A stretch of 64,000 bases of DNA from NCBI GenBank assembly GCA_036873755.1, contig JAVTVY010018879.1, positions 1 through 64,000 of the forward strand, in the 5' to 3' direction. The notes under the pieces are model-generated. The model was not told where the DNA came from, searched no databases, and worked only from the letters and a program-made list of their open reading frames with translations. Positions within the stretch are counted from its first letter, which is position 1, and the number at the start of each line of letters is the position of its first letter. The translations under genes were made by a program, and so were the position numbers. Below, in pieces: positions 21,311 through 31,074 of the stretch. This DNA is from Hanleya hanleyi (lineage: Eukaryota; Mollusca; Polyplacophora; Lepidopleurida; Hanleyidae).

Positions 21311-22835
21311 CAAGCCATGGAGAAAAAGTAATTTGAACAGCTACATAAAATTCGTTAGTAAGACCATCATTGCCCGGCGATTTTTTGGGTTATATTTAGA
21401 AATGGGTACTTCACATAAAAGACGATTCGTCTCTAACAGAGTAATAACTTGGGTCAAATTTTGTCCCACATTTGTCTTACCACTAGATCAAAATATCAGT
21501 GAAGTTTGACGATGGAATAAAGAATTCTGTGTACCTTTATGTGGATGCATAGATCCATTTCTCATAAAGATAACCATTGTCTAATGCTCTTGAAAAGTTA
21601 ATGAGATTATAAATTATCAGTGATTATCATTTCACTTAAAAAGAGGTTCAACACTTCAGAAAATATTTTTCTAACATTCTGCTTTCAAAGGTATTTTAAA
21701 CGTTTATCTTTTATTTAGATAAAAAGTCAAAATTCCTCCACAACTCCCGTTTACATAACATACCGAACAGAACTTGCCACCGCATTCGTATAGCAGTGTA
21801 TTAAGAGTATTACAGACGCTGAAATATAGGGGGAAATAAATGATTGTCGCTGACGTTTTTGTATTCGTTTAATTCTGAAGAAATACACATATAATAACCT
21901 GCAAACCAATTCCCTCAAAACCATCACAGTTTAAATAACGGCTTTACCGTAAACACTAAGAGTTGTTCAACAAAACTGGATATTGACCATTTCTACGCTA
22001 CCGTAATGGTCAAGCATTTAGACAGAAGCAAAAGCCAGATATAATATGCATAGTAGACTCGAAGCGTGTCAACAAAGACGGATCTGTACTCAAACCATTC
22101 CTGCCATCCATTTTCACAAAAACAAATAGGCCTAAGGGGCCTAGGCCTTTTTCGACAGAATTGTTTTTACGCATGATACTGTTGTCAAAAATTGAGTTTT
22201 ATTTAGATTCTTCCGTTTTGTTAATGCACTGATACATACATGACAACTAATTATTATATAATAGCATGGTACAATTTCTTGCAAAAGGTAAAACAATCCG
22301 CGCAAAAACGTTTAGTATAAACAACAAAAATGGCGTCCACTTGTGAAATACCCGTACGAGGAAAACATTTCTATTGTAGCGCCATCTATACACCCTGGAC
22401 GCAAGGAAGACAACTCTCACTGGGAATCACAAACGCTTGACCGCGGAAAGTTATCTTTCCAGATTCGAAACGTTTATGAACAGGCCCGGATTTGTCCTTT
22501 AGTTTCTTCAAAGTAAATTGATATATCTCTAAGCATATTCTGTGACATTAGGTCTGGATCACAGGTCACGCGTCTTGACTTATTAATAGGCCTCCAGATC
22601 CTTTTTAGTTCATTGACATCGGACATCTTTAATTGTTTCAAAATCGGAACACATCTAAGCTAACAAGTGTGGAACTACGAGAGGTACAGCCTTCCACTTT
22701 GCTGCGTTATATTGTACAAAAACAGCTATTTCGGAACTATGCCAACGGTTTGAGGGAGATAACGTACATTCAATAGTTTTGCCGCTATTCTCAAATGTTA
22801 TTCACCCAAATTTGCAAATTGACGCAATTCTGCTA
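21311..22835. other. Unrecognised non-coding stretch
   Basis: I see no gene. A short 'gcgccatctatacaccctgg' phrase near 22380 resembles the dispersed repeat at 52.8-54.9 kb. Confidence 0.4.
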
Positions 22836-23267
22836 ACGGATTCTCCTTAAAGTTATCATCACTAGACTTGGAGGCCAATCACGCTCAAACTTCACATAAA
22901 CATTGGACACGTCAAAAACTAGTGCACGATGAAAACTTTTTCTTACTTGTTGAATGATTCAACGCTCACCGCCATCTTGAGTTTCGTCAGAAACGTTACA
23001 CATCTTGTTCTAAACCCTACTCCGTTAGAACCAATAATGCAATCAGCGAGAAATTTGCTACACATAATCAGTGTATCGGGATCTCTGAAAAGTCAATAAG
23101 AGAAATTACTTCGTAAAACAAAATGGCTACCAGAGGCCAATCACAATGACCAGATTTTCAAGTAACTGATTTGAACGGGAAAAGTAACGAAATATATGTT
23201 ATATGATATGGCAATCATAAATATGTGACACATGTCTAATATATATGTGAAGCTTGACCATGATCGA
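22836..23267. repeat. Left flank repeat of the 90-bp satellite
   Basis: Phrases 'gccaatcac', 'cgccatcttgagtttcgtc', 'ctccgttagaaccaataatg' and 'cacataatc' recur in the right flank (about 23905-24055: 'ccatcttggatttact', 'ctcctctggaaccaatgaag', 'cacataatc'). The satellite therefore sits inside a duplicated dispersed element. Confidence 0.55.
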
Positions 23268-23905
23268 CCAAACGGTTGACCTTGCGGCGCAATGCACAGA
23301 GGATAGTATAGTAACAGCATATTGACTCACATTTAGTAGTATAAAAACGCATTTATAGCCCTATTCACCTTGCGGCGCAATGCGCAGAGGATAGTATAGT
23401 AACAGTATGTTCACTCACATTTAGTAGTATATGGTAGTATGAACGCGGATTTCGAGCCCTATTGACCTTGCGGCGCAATGCGTAGAGGAATACGCAGAGG
23501 ATAGTATAGTAACAGTATATTAATTCAAATTTAGTAGTATAGAAGCGCATTTCGAGCCCTATTGACCTTGCGGTGCAATGCGCAGAGGATAGTATAGTAA
23601 CAGTATATTGACTCACATTTAGTAGTATAAAAACGCATTTAGAGCCCTATTCACCTTGCGGCGCAATGCACAGAGGATAGTATAGTAACAGTATGTTGAC
23701 TCACATTTAATAATATAAAAGCTCATTTCGAACCCTATTGACCTTGCGGCGCAATGCGCAGAATATAGTATAGTAACAGTATATTGACTCAAATTTAGTA
23801 GTAAAAAGCGCATTTCGAGACCTATTGACCTTGCGGCGCAATGCGCAGAGGATAGTTTGGCAACAGTATATTGACTCACATGCCGTAGTATAAAACCACA
23901 TTCGG
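23268..23905. repeat. ~90-bp satellite, seven units
   Basis: 'cttgcggcgcaatgc' occurs at about 23281, 23369, 23467, 23567, 23655, 23743 and 23830, giving unit lengths of 88, 98, 100, 88, 88 and 87. Each unit continues 'agaggatagtatagtaacag', 'attgactcacatttagtagt' and 'gcatttcgagccctatt'. The minus-strand open frames with repeating Cys/Tyr/Arg segments are products of the repeat. Confidence 0.88.
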
Positions 23906-24060
23906 CGACCATCTTGGATTTACTCCGTTTTCAAAAAAAACTTCTAAACTCTACTCCTCTGGAACCAATGAAGCAATCAACACGAAACTTGGTACACATA
24001 ATCGTCTATCATGCGTAATTTCGGAAGCCGACCCATAGCTGCTCGCAGCTCTAGTTTCAA
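23906..24060. repeat. Right flank repeat of the satellite
   Basis: It matches the left flank phrases and ends in a small palindrome, 'gctgctcgcagc'. Confidence 0.5.
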
Positions 24061-25083
24061 TTGTTTCACGTTCATTGGACATAATGGTCTTATACTTAAC
24101 ATTGACTATTCACTTGCATGCATGGCCAAGAATAGGGCTTCGAATCCCTGAACATTTTCAATAATCTTAAACGTCATCTGTAACCGTGAATTATTGTTCA
24201 TAATGTATTATATGGCAGAAGAAGGTATCCTGTTAACATTACTTCAGTTAATTCGTCTTTTCGCAACATTTCAGTATCGTAGTCAAAGAACATAACGGTT
24301 GTGTACCTGGAATTTCCATTGGCCTGCAATTGCGGTTGCTAAATACCACTGTAAGCAAGGAACACAATTTTATTCTGGTGTAAAAAGATGAACACCGAAA
24401 AATATAAAAATGGTCCATGTTTAAGCCAGGTATGAAATTTGTTAATGATGGCGATACATTGCGGCAGAGTCCATTTTCAAGTGACAGTCATTTAGTGCTA
24501 GGAGGATGGGAATTTGTCGGAATTAAAGTACTAGGCCGTGCGCGCCACGCGCAGGATAACTAAAAACGTCATATAATTAGCATTCTGGGTAAATTTACAT
24601 CCGGGAAATTTAAAGATGGCTGGCTGGTAGAAGAAGGAAGGGGTCGAGAACATGTGTTGGGAGAAAAATCAGTGAAATTCAATTACGGGTGTGAAAACTG
24701 TAAGTTAGGATTGAACTTTGGTTTCCTGTGAACACATGTCGTTGTTGTAAGTTAGTATACAACTACCATCTTTGTCGTCTGCGAAGGGGAATGACACACG
24801 AGGGTCTTGTGCTTTTATATATCCCAACGCGGATATGTGACGTATCCCCTTTCGGATAATGTTTCCGCTTTCAGATACTATATCCGGTTCGTCAACATAT
24901 CTCCAACCGGTAAATCACCCCGGAATCATTCCAGCCATCCAGTTCGAATCCAACTTATCTTTAAAAAAACAGAAATAATGTTTTCTCGTTATGTTTAGGA
25001 CCTTGTCAATGATTATGGGTAACTAACAATCAGCAGGGATAAGTCAGTGTACAAATCATACCTACATATCATTGTCACAGTCC
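24061..25083. other. Unrecognised stretch
   Basis: I see no gene with recognisable domains. Confidence 0.4.
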
Positions 25084-25499
25084 TCAGTATCGTACTTTCT
25101 CCACGGATCTTGGAAGTCCCGACGCGTTTCTAGCCATACTAGTGCCCCTCTTTCTCGAATGAAACTGTCGTTCCTCGAGAAGTTTGTAGGCGTGGGAGGC
25201 AAGTTTACCACGCTTCTGCCCCAAAACTGGTGACAGGTCTGTTCTCACGAACATTTTCCCTTTTAGATTCACCGCTGCCCAAATAAATTCTTCACGGTCC
25301 TCCCACAAAACAAAAACCACCAGGATTTTGAACTGCCGTCTCCCCCAATTTTGGTAACCTGGGGGCGTGCTGTATGAGCATTGATTTTGCCTTTCACGTG
25401 AGCAGTATACAAAGGGCATGAACCCCTTGGTTCAATGAGGTAGTATTTGGTGGCTATAATCTCCGGTGTGCGAATCAAGGCAAAGATCATTGAGTGCAC
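25084..25499 (-). pseudogene. Retrotransposon ORF1-like relic
   Basis: Two overlapping minus-strand frames make one broken coding region. 25499 down to about 25330 gives INAHTARPQVTKIGG. The other frame then gives RQFKILVVFVLWEDREEFI, NLKGK, FVRTDLSPVLGQKRGKL and HAYKLLEERQF, and ends at 25084. 'F-x-DRE-x-x-x-x-A-x-x-LKG-x-x-x-FV-x-x-DLSP-x-x-x-x-x-R-x-K-L' resembles the central RNA-binding region of L1-type ORF1 proteins seen in marine invertebrates. No ORF2 is adjacent. Family placement is from pattern memory and is uncertain. Confidence 0.5.
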
Positions 25500-26480
25500 T
25501 TAGTAAATCCATCATCCGAACGCATGACACGATCATACGTAGAAACTTCTGCTCGTAGCCATGCGGTAACGGGTGATATCTGAGTGTTTCCAAAATGGTC
25601 ACATCCGATTGGTCCCGTTAGCTCCGACATCGGCGCAATCACATTCATAAAACGAAGACACACCTCCAGAAAGCGATCGATTGAAACGATCCCTTGGTGG
25701 GCCTCGGAGTGCCCCCATCACAGAATAAAAAGCATATCATTTTCCTGTGAACTGTCGCCAATTCTATTTTTTACAAATATGTTAGGCCGCTTGTAATATG
25801 ATTTGTCTTAAGGAAAACAAAGAAGCATGATCCATTAGAGTGAGAAATAAAATAGCTAATTCGCACAGCTTCGGTTTGGTCTCCCACAGTCTTGCGCCTC
25901 GAGCATGTCGATCGCTCAAGTGAAATTGACAGGTCTCGTGTCTGAGATTTCCAGGTCAAAGTATTTGAATACGGACAATTTCATTGGCTCGTTTAAATGG
26001 AGCGGACATGCGACTTGATGCCTGGGGAAGCTGGCATCGGGCGAAATACACGGAGAATGAAGTCATTGAGGTGAGGGTATGTTAAGTGAAACGTGAAATG
26101 CTCTTAGCAAGCTAAGATGAGCAAATCGGACCTCATTTGGTTCAGTGCGCATGCGAGCCGAAAGTGGTATAAACCCTTATTCAGTATCCTAAAATGTATA
26201 TAAAGGTGATTTAAACGCATATTGAACTTTGACAATGCGCATGCGCGAAAAACGGGCGTGACCTGGGTATTAATGTCTCACCTATATCTGGTATCGGTGT
26301 TACATCATTGTTCACATCCGTGTCTTCGGTGTGGGGATGATTGAATGATAGGAGTGCATGTATTGACCTGTATCCGGGTACGGTGTTTTTGCATGGACTG
26401 GGCACTCTACATCCGGGTCCTATCGGTGGAAAGTTTTGCAGCCGGGGAATTTTCCATCCGGGTTGTTACAAGAAAAGTAA
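25500..26480. other. Unrecognised stretch
   Basis: No gene recognised. Scattered 'gcgcatgcgc' phrases near 26150 and 26240 resemble the tandem array at 31.1 kb. Confidence 0.35.
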
Positions 26481-26994
26481 ACTGATATTCGGTATTATTG
26501 ACCTTTGACACCAAATGTCAATCAGCGTTTGTGTGCTCAGGTGTTCTGCGCAAGTATGACGTCACTTCCGGTATGAGTGAATCGGGCGTAGACATGTTTA
26601 GACTTGTTCTTGAACATCCCTCATCATTGGGACTTGTACGCAGGTGATGACGTCACTTCCGGTGTGCGTGAATCGGCCGTGATCATGTTTAGACTTGTAC
26701 CATTGCCCATGGTTTTATTTTCATTTATCGGGGTCCTAAATCCAGGCCTGTCTTCGCGTGACTCTACATGTTTATACCGGTACTGACTGGATTTTTTCCA
26801 TTCATCCGGGTCCTTGTCTACATCCGGGTTTTCCCAATGGTTTATTTCCATCCGGGTACTCATCTTACATTTGCATCTGGGGTTTTACCTGTTGTACAGC
26901 CTCTGGTTTACCATCTGGGTCCTTCTATCGGTGTTTTTCCATGTTGTACAGCCGGGGACTTACGAAGAGAGCGGTATATTGTTCGCCTAAATAT
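26481..26994. repeat. Degenerate 'catccgggt' / 'gacgtcacttccggt' repeat block
   Basis: 'gacgtcacttccggt.tg.gtgaatcgg' followed by 'catgtttagacttgt' occurs twice (about 26560 and 26650). 'tccatccgggt' variants recur through 26990. The content is the reverse complement of the repeats around 4.9-6.4 kb. Confidence 0.6.
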
Positions 26995-27160
26995 TGAGTA
27001 GACCTAGGGGCTAATATCGGTCTCTGACTTATCGGGGTCTACCGACAGAGACAGGGTGGAGGAGTGGGTGCATGTGAAATTCGGATTTGTCCCGAAAATA
27101 TAAAAAGCGGAACACGGACTTTATCCCTAAAATATGGGAAACCCCTATCAACCAGGTCTA
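26995..27160 (-). repeat. Single inverted copy of the 150-bp array unit
   Basis: 'ggatttgtcccgaaaatata', 'cggaacacggactttatccc' and 'gctaatatcggtctctgac' are reverse complements of the unit landmarks in the array at 5.29-6.15 kb. Confidence 0.75.
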
Positions 27161-27189
27161 GAGGGTCATATATACACCGGAGAGAGAAC

Positions 27190-27790
27190 AACAACAACAA
27201 GTGTTCATATAGTTTATTATCCCCTTCCGTACATCATACACACGCTGGAGGAGCCACGTTGGATATGTTTACAATACAAGTAGGCTCTTGTCCAATCAGA
27301 AGCCGCCATTTGGCGCTGCATCTGTCATATTCGTTCTTGCCTGTTAGATGTAATCTCGGCTGCTCTTATCCAATCAAAAACCGTCCTTTGAGAAAGTTCA
27401 ATGTTCGGTCATGTTCGCTCTAATCCGTATGTTCTAATCCTGGCCGGTCAGACCAGGATATTGTTCAGGCAGCATGTCCTGAAACAGTTGTTTGCATGGG
27501 GCACGGGAATGGACGTCTTGGGGTCGCGATGAGCCAGTATTGGGCGTACTGGGTCGGGCATATTGCACGTTTTTAGAATACGCTTGCTTTTATGAATAGT
27601 AACGCCCGCCCACGTCCACCTTAACGCTTCAACGCCCTGGTAAATTAGACCAAAAGCTCTCATTTTCATGGAATTGTCACTAATCCATCGAAATGCAGTG
27701 ACGCCCGTCAACGCCCACCGCTGCGCCTTAACGCCCATCTCAACGCCTTTGTTGATGATCACGCCAACAATTATGTTCTATTACGTTACG
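27190..27790 (-). pseudogene. Zinc-finger unit, copy 1 (truncated)
   Basis: This is a shortened member of the unit family described for 29.82-30.76 kb. Reading leftwards on the minus strand there is a GGCGTT-rich control region (27600-27780), an 'attcataaaagc' TATA-like box at about 27585-27596, an ATG at 27561, and a short frame to the stop at 27448. The poly(A) signal AATAAA is at 27213-27218. The 37-residue frame starts MPDPVRPIL and is read out of phase with the family. In the family phase its end would read FQDMLPEQYPGL, the same as copy 2. The zinc finger, acidic region and most of the C-terminal domain are deleted. Confidence 0.65.
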
Positions 27791-27800
27791 GCGTAATTAT

Positions 27801-28025
27801 CTATTGTAACATTATGGTGTACACATCAATTATAACGTAATGACGTTCACCGTGAACACGTAGATAGATTCTAGACCAACCGTGAGCGTAGTACGTATCT
27901 AAGCTTCCAACTGACAACTTCGTCAGTTGCTTAATGTTATTCATATTCGACAGATGTATTCTACTTCAATAAACCGACATTGAGTATCTCAGTATATTCA
28001 ACTCGTCAGTCTTCATTCTGTCCAT
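27801..28025 (-). CDS. Small unrecognised ORF with array-TATA promoter and one in-frame TGA
   Basis: On the minus strand a GCGTTAAGG array (28070-28150) and a TATATATA box (about 28055-28063) precede an ATG at 28025 by about 30 bases. The frame reads MDRMKTDELNILRYSMSVY, meets TGA at 27966-27968, and continues in the same frame through NMNNIKQLTKLSVGSLDTYY and VHGERHYVIIDVYTIM to TAG at 27801. The control layout is the same as in the zinc-finger units, but the coding sequence is unrelated to them. I do not recognise the protein. A competing reading is a solo LTR on the plus strand: it would begin TGTAACATT near 27805, has AATAAA at about 27968 and would end near 28072, but no target duplication is visible. 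Confidence 0.35.
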
Positions 28026-28069
28026 TTTAATTCACAACGATAAGTCTCTACCCATATATATACGATTCG

Positions 28070-28150
28070 ACAGCCTTAACGCCTATGTTAACACCATAAC
28101 GCCCTATTTGAACACCTTAACGCCCTAGAATAACGCATTGACGCCATGAT
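28070..28150 (-). promoter_or_regulatory. GGCGTTAAGG array upstream of the small ORF
   Basis: On the minus strand 'ggcgtcaatgcg', 'gggcgttaaggtgtt', 'gggcgttatggtgtt' and 'ggcgttaaggct' follow each other at about 18-bp spacing. The same motif precedes each zinc-finger unit in sense orientation. Confidence 0.5.
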
Positions 28151-28154
28151 GTAG

Positions 28155-29080
28155 ACAGGTGAGAGAACAACAACAACAAGGATGACAGGTCAATCATTCT
28201 ATTATTCCCTCCAGTACGTCATACCCACACCGGGGGAGCCGCGTTGGGTATGTTTACTATTCAAGAAAACTCTTGTTCAATCACAAGCCGTCCTTTGAGA
28301 AAGTTTAATCTTCGGGGATGTTCGATCTCATCCATTTGTTCTAATCGTCGTCGGTCAGGCCAGGATATTGTTCGGGCAGCATGTCTTGAAACATTTGTTT
28401 GCGCATTCTTATTGCATTTTCCAGGGCCTCGATGGGTGGTAACCCCATATCCTCTTCCAAGTGACGCTTGGTCTTCATGATGGGCCTGTGCGTGCGGTCG
28501 CCTTTCATTTCAAGCGGCAGCAGGCTATACCGTTTATAGATGGCCATGACAGTTTTTCGGATGCAGGGCTGCATTTCGGTGCACGCCTGTTGTAAGTTAT
28601 CCTGTCCGCCGTCTTCGATTACCGCAGCATAACTATGAATAGCCTCATGCACAATACCATCCTAGAAGTAGGTTCTGCCTCACTGGGATGTAAGCTGACT
28701 ATCTGATGGCAAGCTCTCCGTATCAGTAGATGGACTCTCAGCAATCTCGGTTTCGGTATCAATCGGTGAACTATCATCAGTCTCTGTATCGGCTTCTTGT
28801 GCCTCGGAGTCTTCAACGGTATCAGTCGGTGGACTCTCATCAGTCTCTGTGTCGGCTTCTTGTGCCTCGGAGTCTTCAATCCCATGTATATTTGTCTTGT
28901 GTCGCACTCACAGCAAGTATAAGCCATGTTGACGGTTGAACGTGGATTTTGCGCGTTTTGTAGACAGTAACGCCCGTCAACGTTTAGCTTATCGCTTCAA
29001 CGCCCTGGTGAACGCCCGTCGTAACGCCTTAACGACCTATCTTTACGCCTTAACGCCCGTCTCAACACGCTATTACGCAG
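28155..29080 (-). pseudogene. Zinc-finger unit, copy 2
   Basis: This is a homologous unit on the minus strand, with a GGCGTT-rich control region at 28965-29070 and an ATG at 28927. The start reads MAYTCCEC, the first Cys pair of a C2H2 finger. About 35 bases of the finger are then missing, and the His half (RHKTNIHG) is in another frame. Next come two repeats of DSEAQEADTETDE and Ser/Thr/Asp-rich sequence to 28680. After a second frame break, 28652-28341 encodes MHEAIHSYAAVIEDGGQDN, IRKTVMAIYKRYSLLPLEMKG, KTKRHLEEDMGLPP and FQDMLPEQYPGLTDDD. The C-terminal domain is better preserved than in copy 3. The TATA box is degenerate ('ctacaaaacg'). I do not recognise the C-terminal domain. Confidence 0.65.
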
Positions 29081-29087
29081 ATTTCTG

Positions 29088-29820
29088 TCAATCAAACTTT
29101 TCTTTAGTCTTCACCTGCAGTTGATATAAAATTTGGGCTTCTGATTGTTTGAAGTTTTTTGGGACATATAGTATCTCTTTCTCATCAATACGAGGAGAAA
29201 AACAACTATGTACTCGTGTGTGAACATTGTGCTTAGTTAGCCGTCTCGCTTTCGGAAGATATGGAGGCATTGAAGAGCCGTTCTTTTCTGTCACTGTAAG
29301 ACGGAAATGTCATTGCCACAGCGTCAGGGTCAATAGGGCAAAGACCTTTGTGAGGCCAACGAACCGTCACTGGTTCCGGCGTGAGCGCTCGTGGTCTATA
29401 GGTCGGGCATCAAGGATGGCTGTCATAGTTCAGTAGTGGTGGGTGATAGCACACCTCTCCATCGAGTCCACTCTGTCGAGGGCCGCTTCTGTCAACTCTT
29501 TCAGGATCTGGCGCTCAAGTCGATGCTATTATTGATACAGCTCAAGGTGGGATCACCGAGACCGCTCAGCACCAGCGCATGCGTTGTCATCTTATCACGC
29601 TCATAGATGACATCCAATTAGTGACACGGGTATGTCTTCTGCTGCATAAGAAACAAGATAGTACCCAAAGAGGATACCAACAAACCTAACCGTGCCAAGA
29701 ATCTTCTGACCCTGCTTAATGCATTTCAAACCTTTATGGGGACGCAGCTGGAGACGGGATAATGATGTCCGTCCATAGATGATCGACAATGCATAAGGCG
29801 CTGGGATAGGACGTTAAGGT
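29088..29820 (-). pseudogene. Unrecognised decayed coding relic between the inverted zinc-finger units
   Basis: Protein-like stretches alternate among the three minus-strand frames. Examples are GRTSLSRLQLRPHKGLKCI and KILGTVRFVGILFGYYLVSY (29789-29601), then YERDKMTTHALVLSGLGDPT near 29590-29540, a Pro-rich PEPVTVRWPHKGLCPIDPD near 29350-29310, and PYLPKARRLTKHNVHT (29294-29088). This looks like one gene broken by at least three frame changes. No family is recognised. It runs opposite to copy 3 and shares the spacer that holds the copy 3 promoter. Confidence 0.35.
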
Positions 29821-29965
29821 GTTGAGACGGGCGTTAAGGCGTGACGATGGGCGTTGACGGGCGTCACCGCATTTCGATGAATTAGTGGCAATTTCATGGA
29901 TATCTAGAAAATCATGTCTTCCGAGCTATTTCACCAGGGCGAGGAAGCGTTGACGGGCGTTACTG
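29805..29965 (+). promoter_or_regulatory. GGCGTT-rich control region of zinc-finger unit 3
   Basis: 'ggacgttaaggtgttgag', 'acgggcgttaaggcgtgac', 'gatgggcgttgacgggcgtc' and 'gcgttgacgggcgttactg' lead into the TATA box. The region aligns with the control region of copy 1 over about 150 bases, including the non-repetitive 'gcatttcgatgaattagtgg' part. Conservation outside the coding region suggests duplicated promoters. Confidence 0.55.
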
Positions 29966-29975
29966 TATATAAAAG
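29966..29975 (+). promoter_or_regulatory. TATA box of zinc-finger unit 3
   Basis: TATATAAAAG lies about 55 bases before the ATG at 30021. A start site near 29995 would exclude the in-frame ATG at 29994, which argues that translation starts at 30021 (MGYTCSEC). That ATG is the one conserved in copy 2. Confidence 0.6.
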
Positions 29976-30020
29976 CAGGGGTATCCCAAAAACGTGGACA
30001 GTCGAAGTTCAACCGTCAAT

Positions 30021-30605
30021 ATGGGTTATACATGCTCTGAGTGCGAACGCCCGTTCACCAGACATTACGATATGATGCGGCTCCAGAAGAATATACATGG
30101 AATTGAAGAACCTGAGGAGTCCATTGAGGCGAATGCTGATACAGAGGCTGCTGAGAGTCCATCGACTGATACCGAAACGGGGACTGCTGAGAGTCTATCT
30201 ACTGATACGGCGAGCATGACCTCAGATAGTCGGCCTACATCTCAAGGAAGTGAGAAAGAACCTACCCTTTGGGATCGTATTGTGCATGGAGCTATTAATA
30301 GCTATGCTGCGATAATCAAAGACGCCTGACAGGATATCTCACAACAGGCGTACATTCAAATGCGCCCCTGCATCAGAAAAACAGCCATGGCCATCTATGA
30401 ACAGTATAGCCTACTCCCGCTTGAAATGAAAGGCGACCCCACGCACAGGTCCATCATGAAGACCAAGCGTCACATGAAAGAGGATATGAGGTTACCACCT
30501 ACTGAGGTCCTGAAAATGCGATCAGAATGCGCAAACAACAGTTTCAGGGCATGCTACCTCAACGATATCCTGGCCTGCCCGACGATGCTTAGGTTACACC
30601 GAACA
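30021..30605 (+). pseudogene. Zinc-finger unit, copy 3 (C2H2 finger, acidic region, unknown C-terminal domain)
   Basis: This is the best-preserved unit. The protein starts MGYTCSECERPFTRHYDMM and then LQKNIHG. That is a C2H2 finger with C-x2-C, but its first His reads Leu; copy 2 keeps RHKTNIHG. Residues of about 25-85 are rich in Glu, Ser, Thr and Asp (repeated ESPSTDTET). A conserved domain follows: WDRIVHGAINSYAAIIKD, CIRKTAMAIYEQYSLLPLEMKG and IMKTKRHMKEDMRLPP. An in-frame TGA (30327-30329), where copy 2 has GGA, and a one-base loss near 30514 disrupt it. After the shift the end reads FQGMLPQRYPGLPDDA. The consensus protein would be about 200 residues. A nuclear DNA-binding role is inferred from the finger only. 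Confidence 0.65.
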
Positions 30606-30714
30606 AAGATTGAACTTTCTGAATTGGCGGCTTCTGATTGGACAAGAGCCTACTTGATTTGTAAACATACCCAACGCGTCTCCCCCAGGATGGATATGAT
30701 GTACTGAAGGGGAT

Positions 30715-30720
30715 AATAAA
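30715..30720 (+). terminator. Poly(A) signal of zinc-finger unit 3
   Basis: AATAAA follows 'gatgtactgaaggggat', and the same context with AATAAA occurs in copy 1 on the minus strand. The 3' untranslated region ('cttctgattggacaagagcc') is conserved between copies 1 and 3. Confidence 0.55.
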
Positions 30721-30774
30721 CTGTATGAACACTTATGAACGTGTTGATCTTTCTTTCTCTCAACTGTTTGCATA

Positions 30775-30930
30775 ATGGTGTCCGGACGTTATGCTAGAGC
30801 GTAAAGGTGTTCAGATAGGGTGTTAAGGCGTTAAGATAGGCGTTAAGGCGTTAAGATAAGGCGTTAAGACAGGGCGTTAAGGCTTTACTGTAAAACATGG
30901 CAAATGTACCGGGCTTCTGCTTTCTTTACT
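30775..30930 (+). promoter_or_regulatory. Fifth GGCGTTAAGG array with TATA-less start remnant
   Basis: 'ggcgttaaggcgttaagata' is repeated four times between about 30820 and 30890 and runs into 'ctttactgtaaaacATGGC'. The ATG opens a frame of only 12 codons. The layout copies the promoters of the other units, so this is probably the remains of a further unit whose body is gone. Confidence 0.45.
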
Positions 30931-31074
30931 ACTAAGGGGCAACTGGACTTTAAATAGGAATTTTCTGTTTCTGATGACGTCTTATTAGTCTTCCCCACAT
31001 GGTACAATAGCGGACCCTTGGGAAGAAGGACAACTCATCTCAAAACTCCAACCTTAAATGCTCGTTCTATACTT

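Noticed and set aside
23268..23905. CRISPR-like array
   Set aside because: Units are 87-100 bp with no unique spacers, and the setting is eukaryotic; it is a satellite.
27805..28072. Solo LTR starting TGTAACATT with AATAAA inside
   Set aside because: The 3' end and flanks give no target-site duplication or matching inverted ends, and the minus-strand reading as a promoter-ORF unit explains the TATA and array equally well; left open with low weight.
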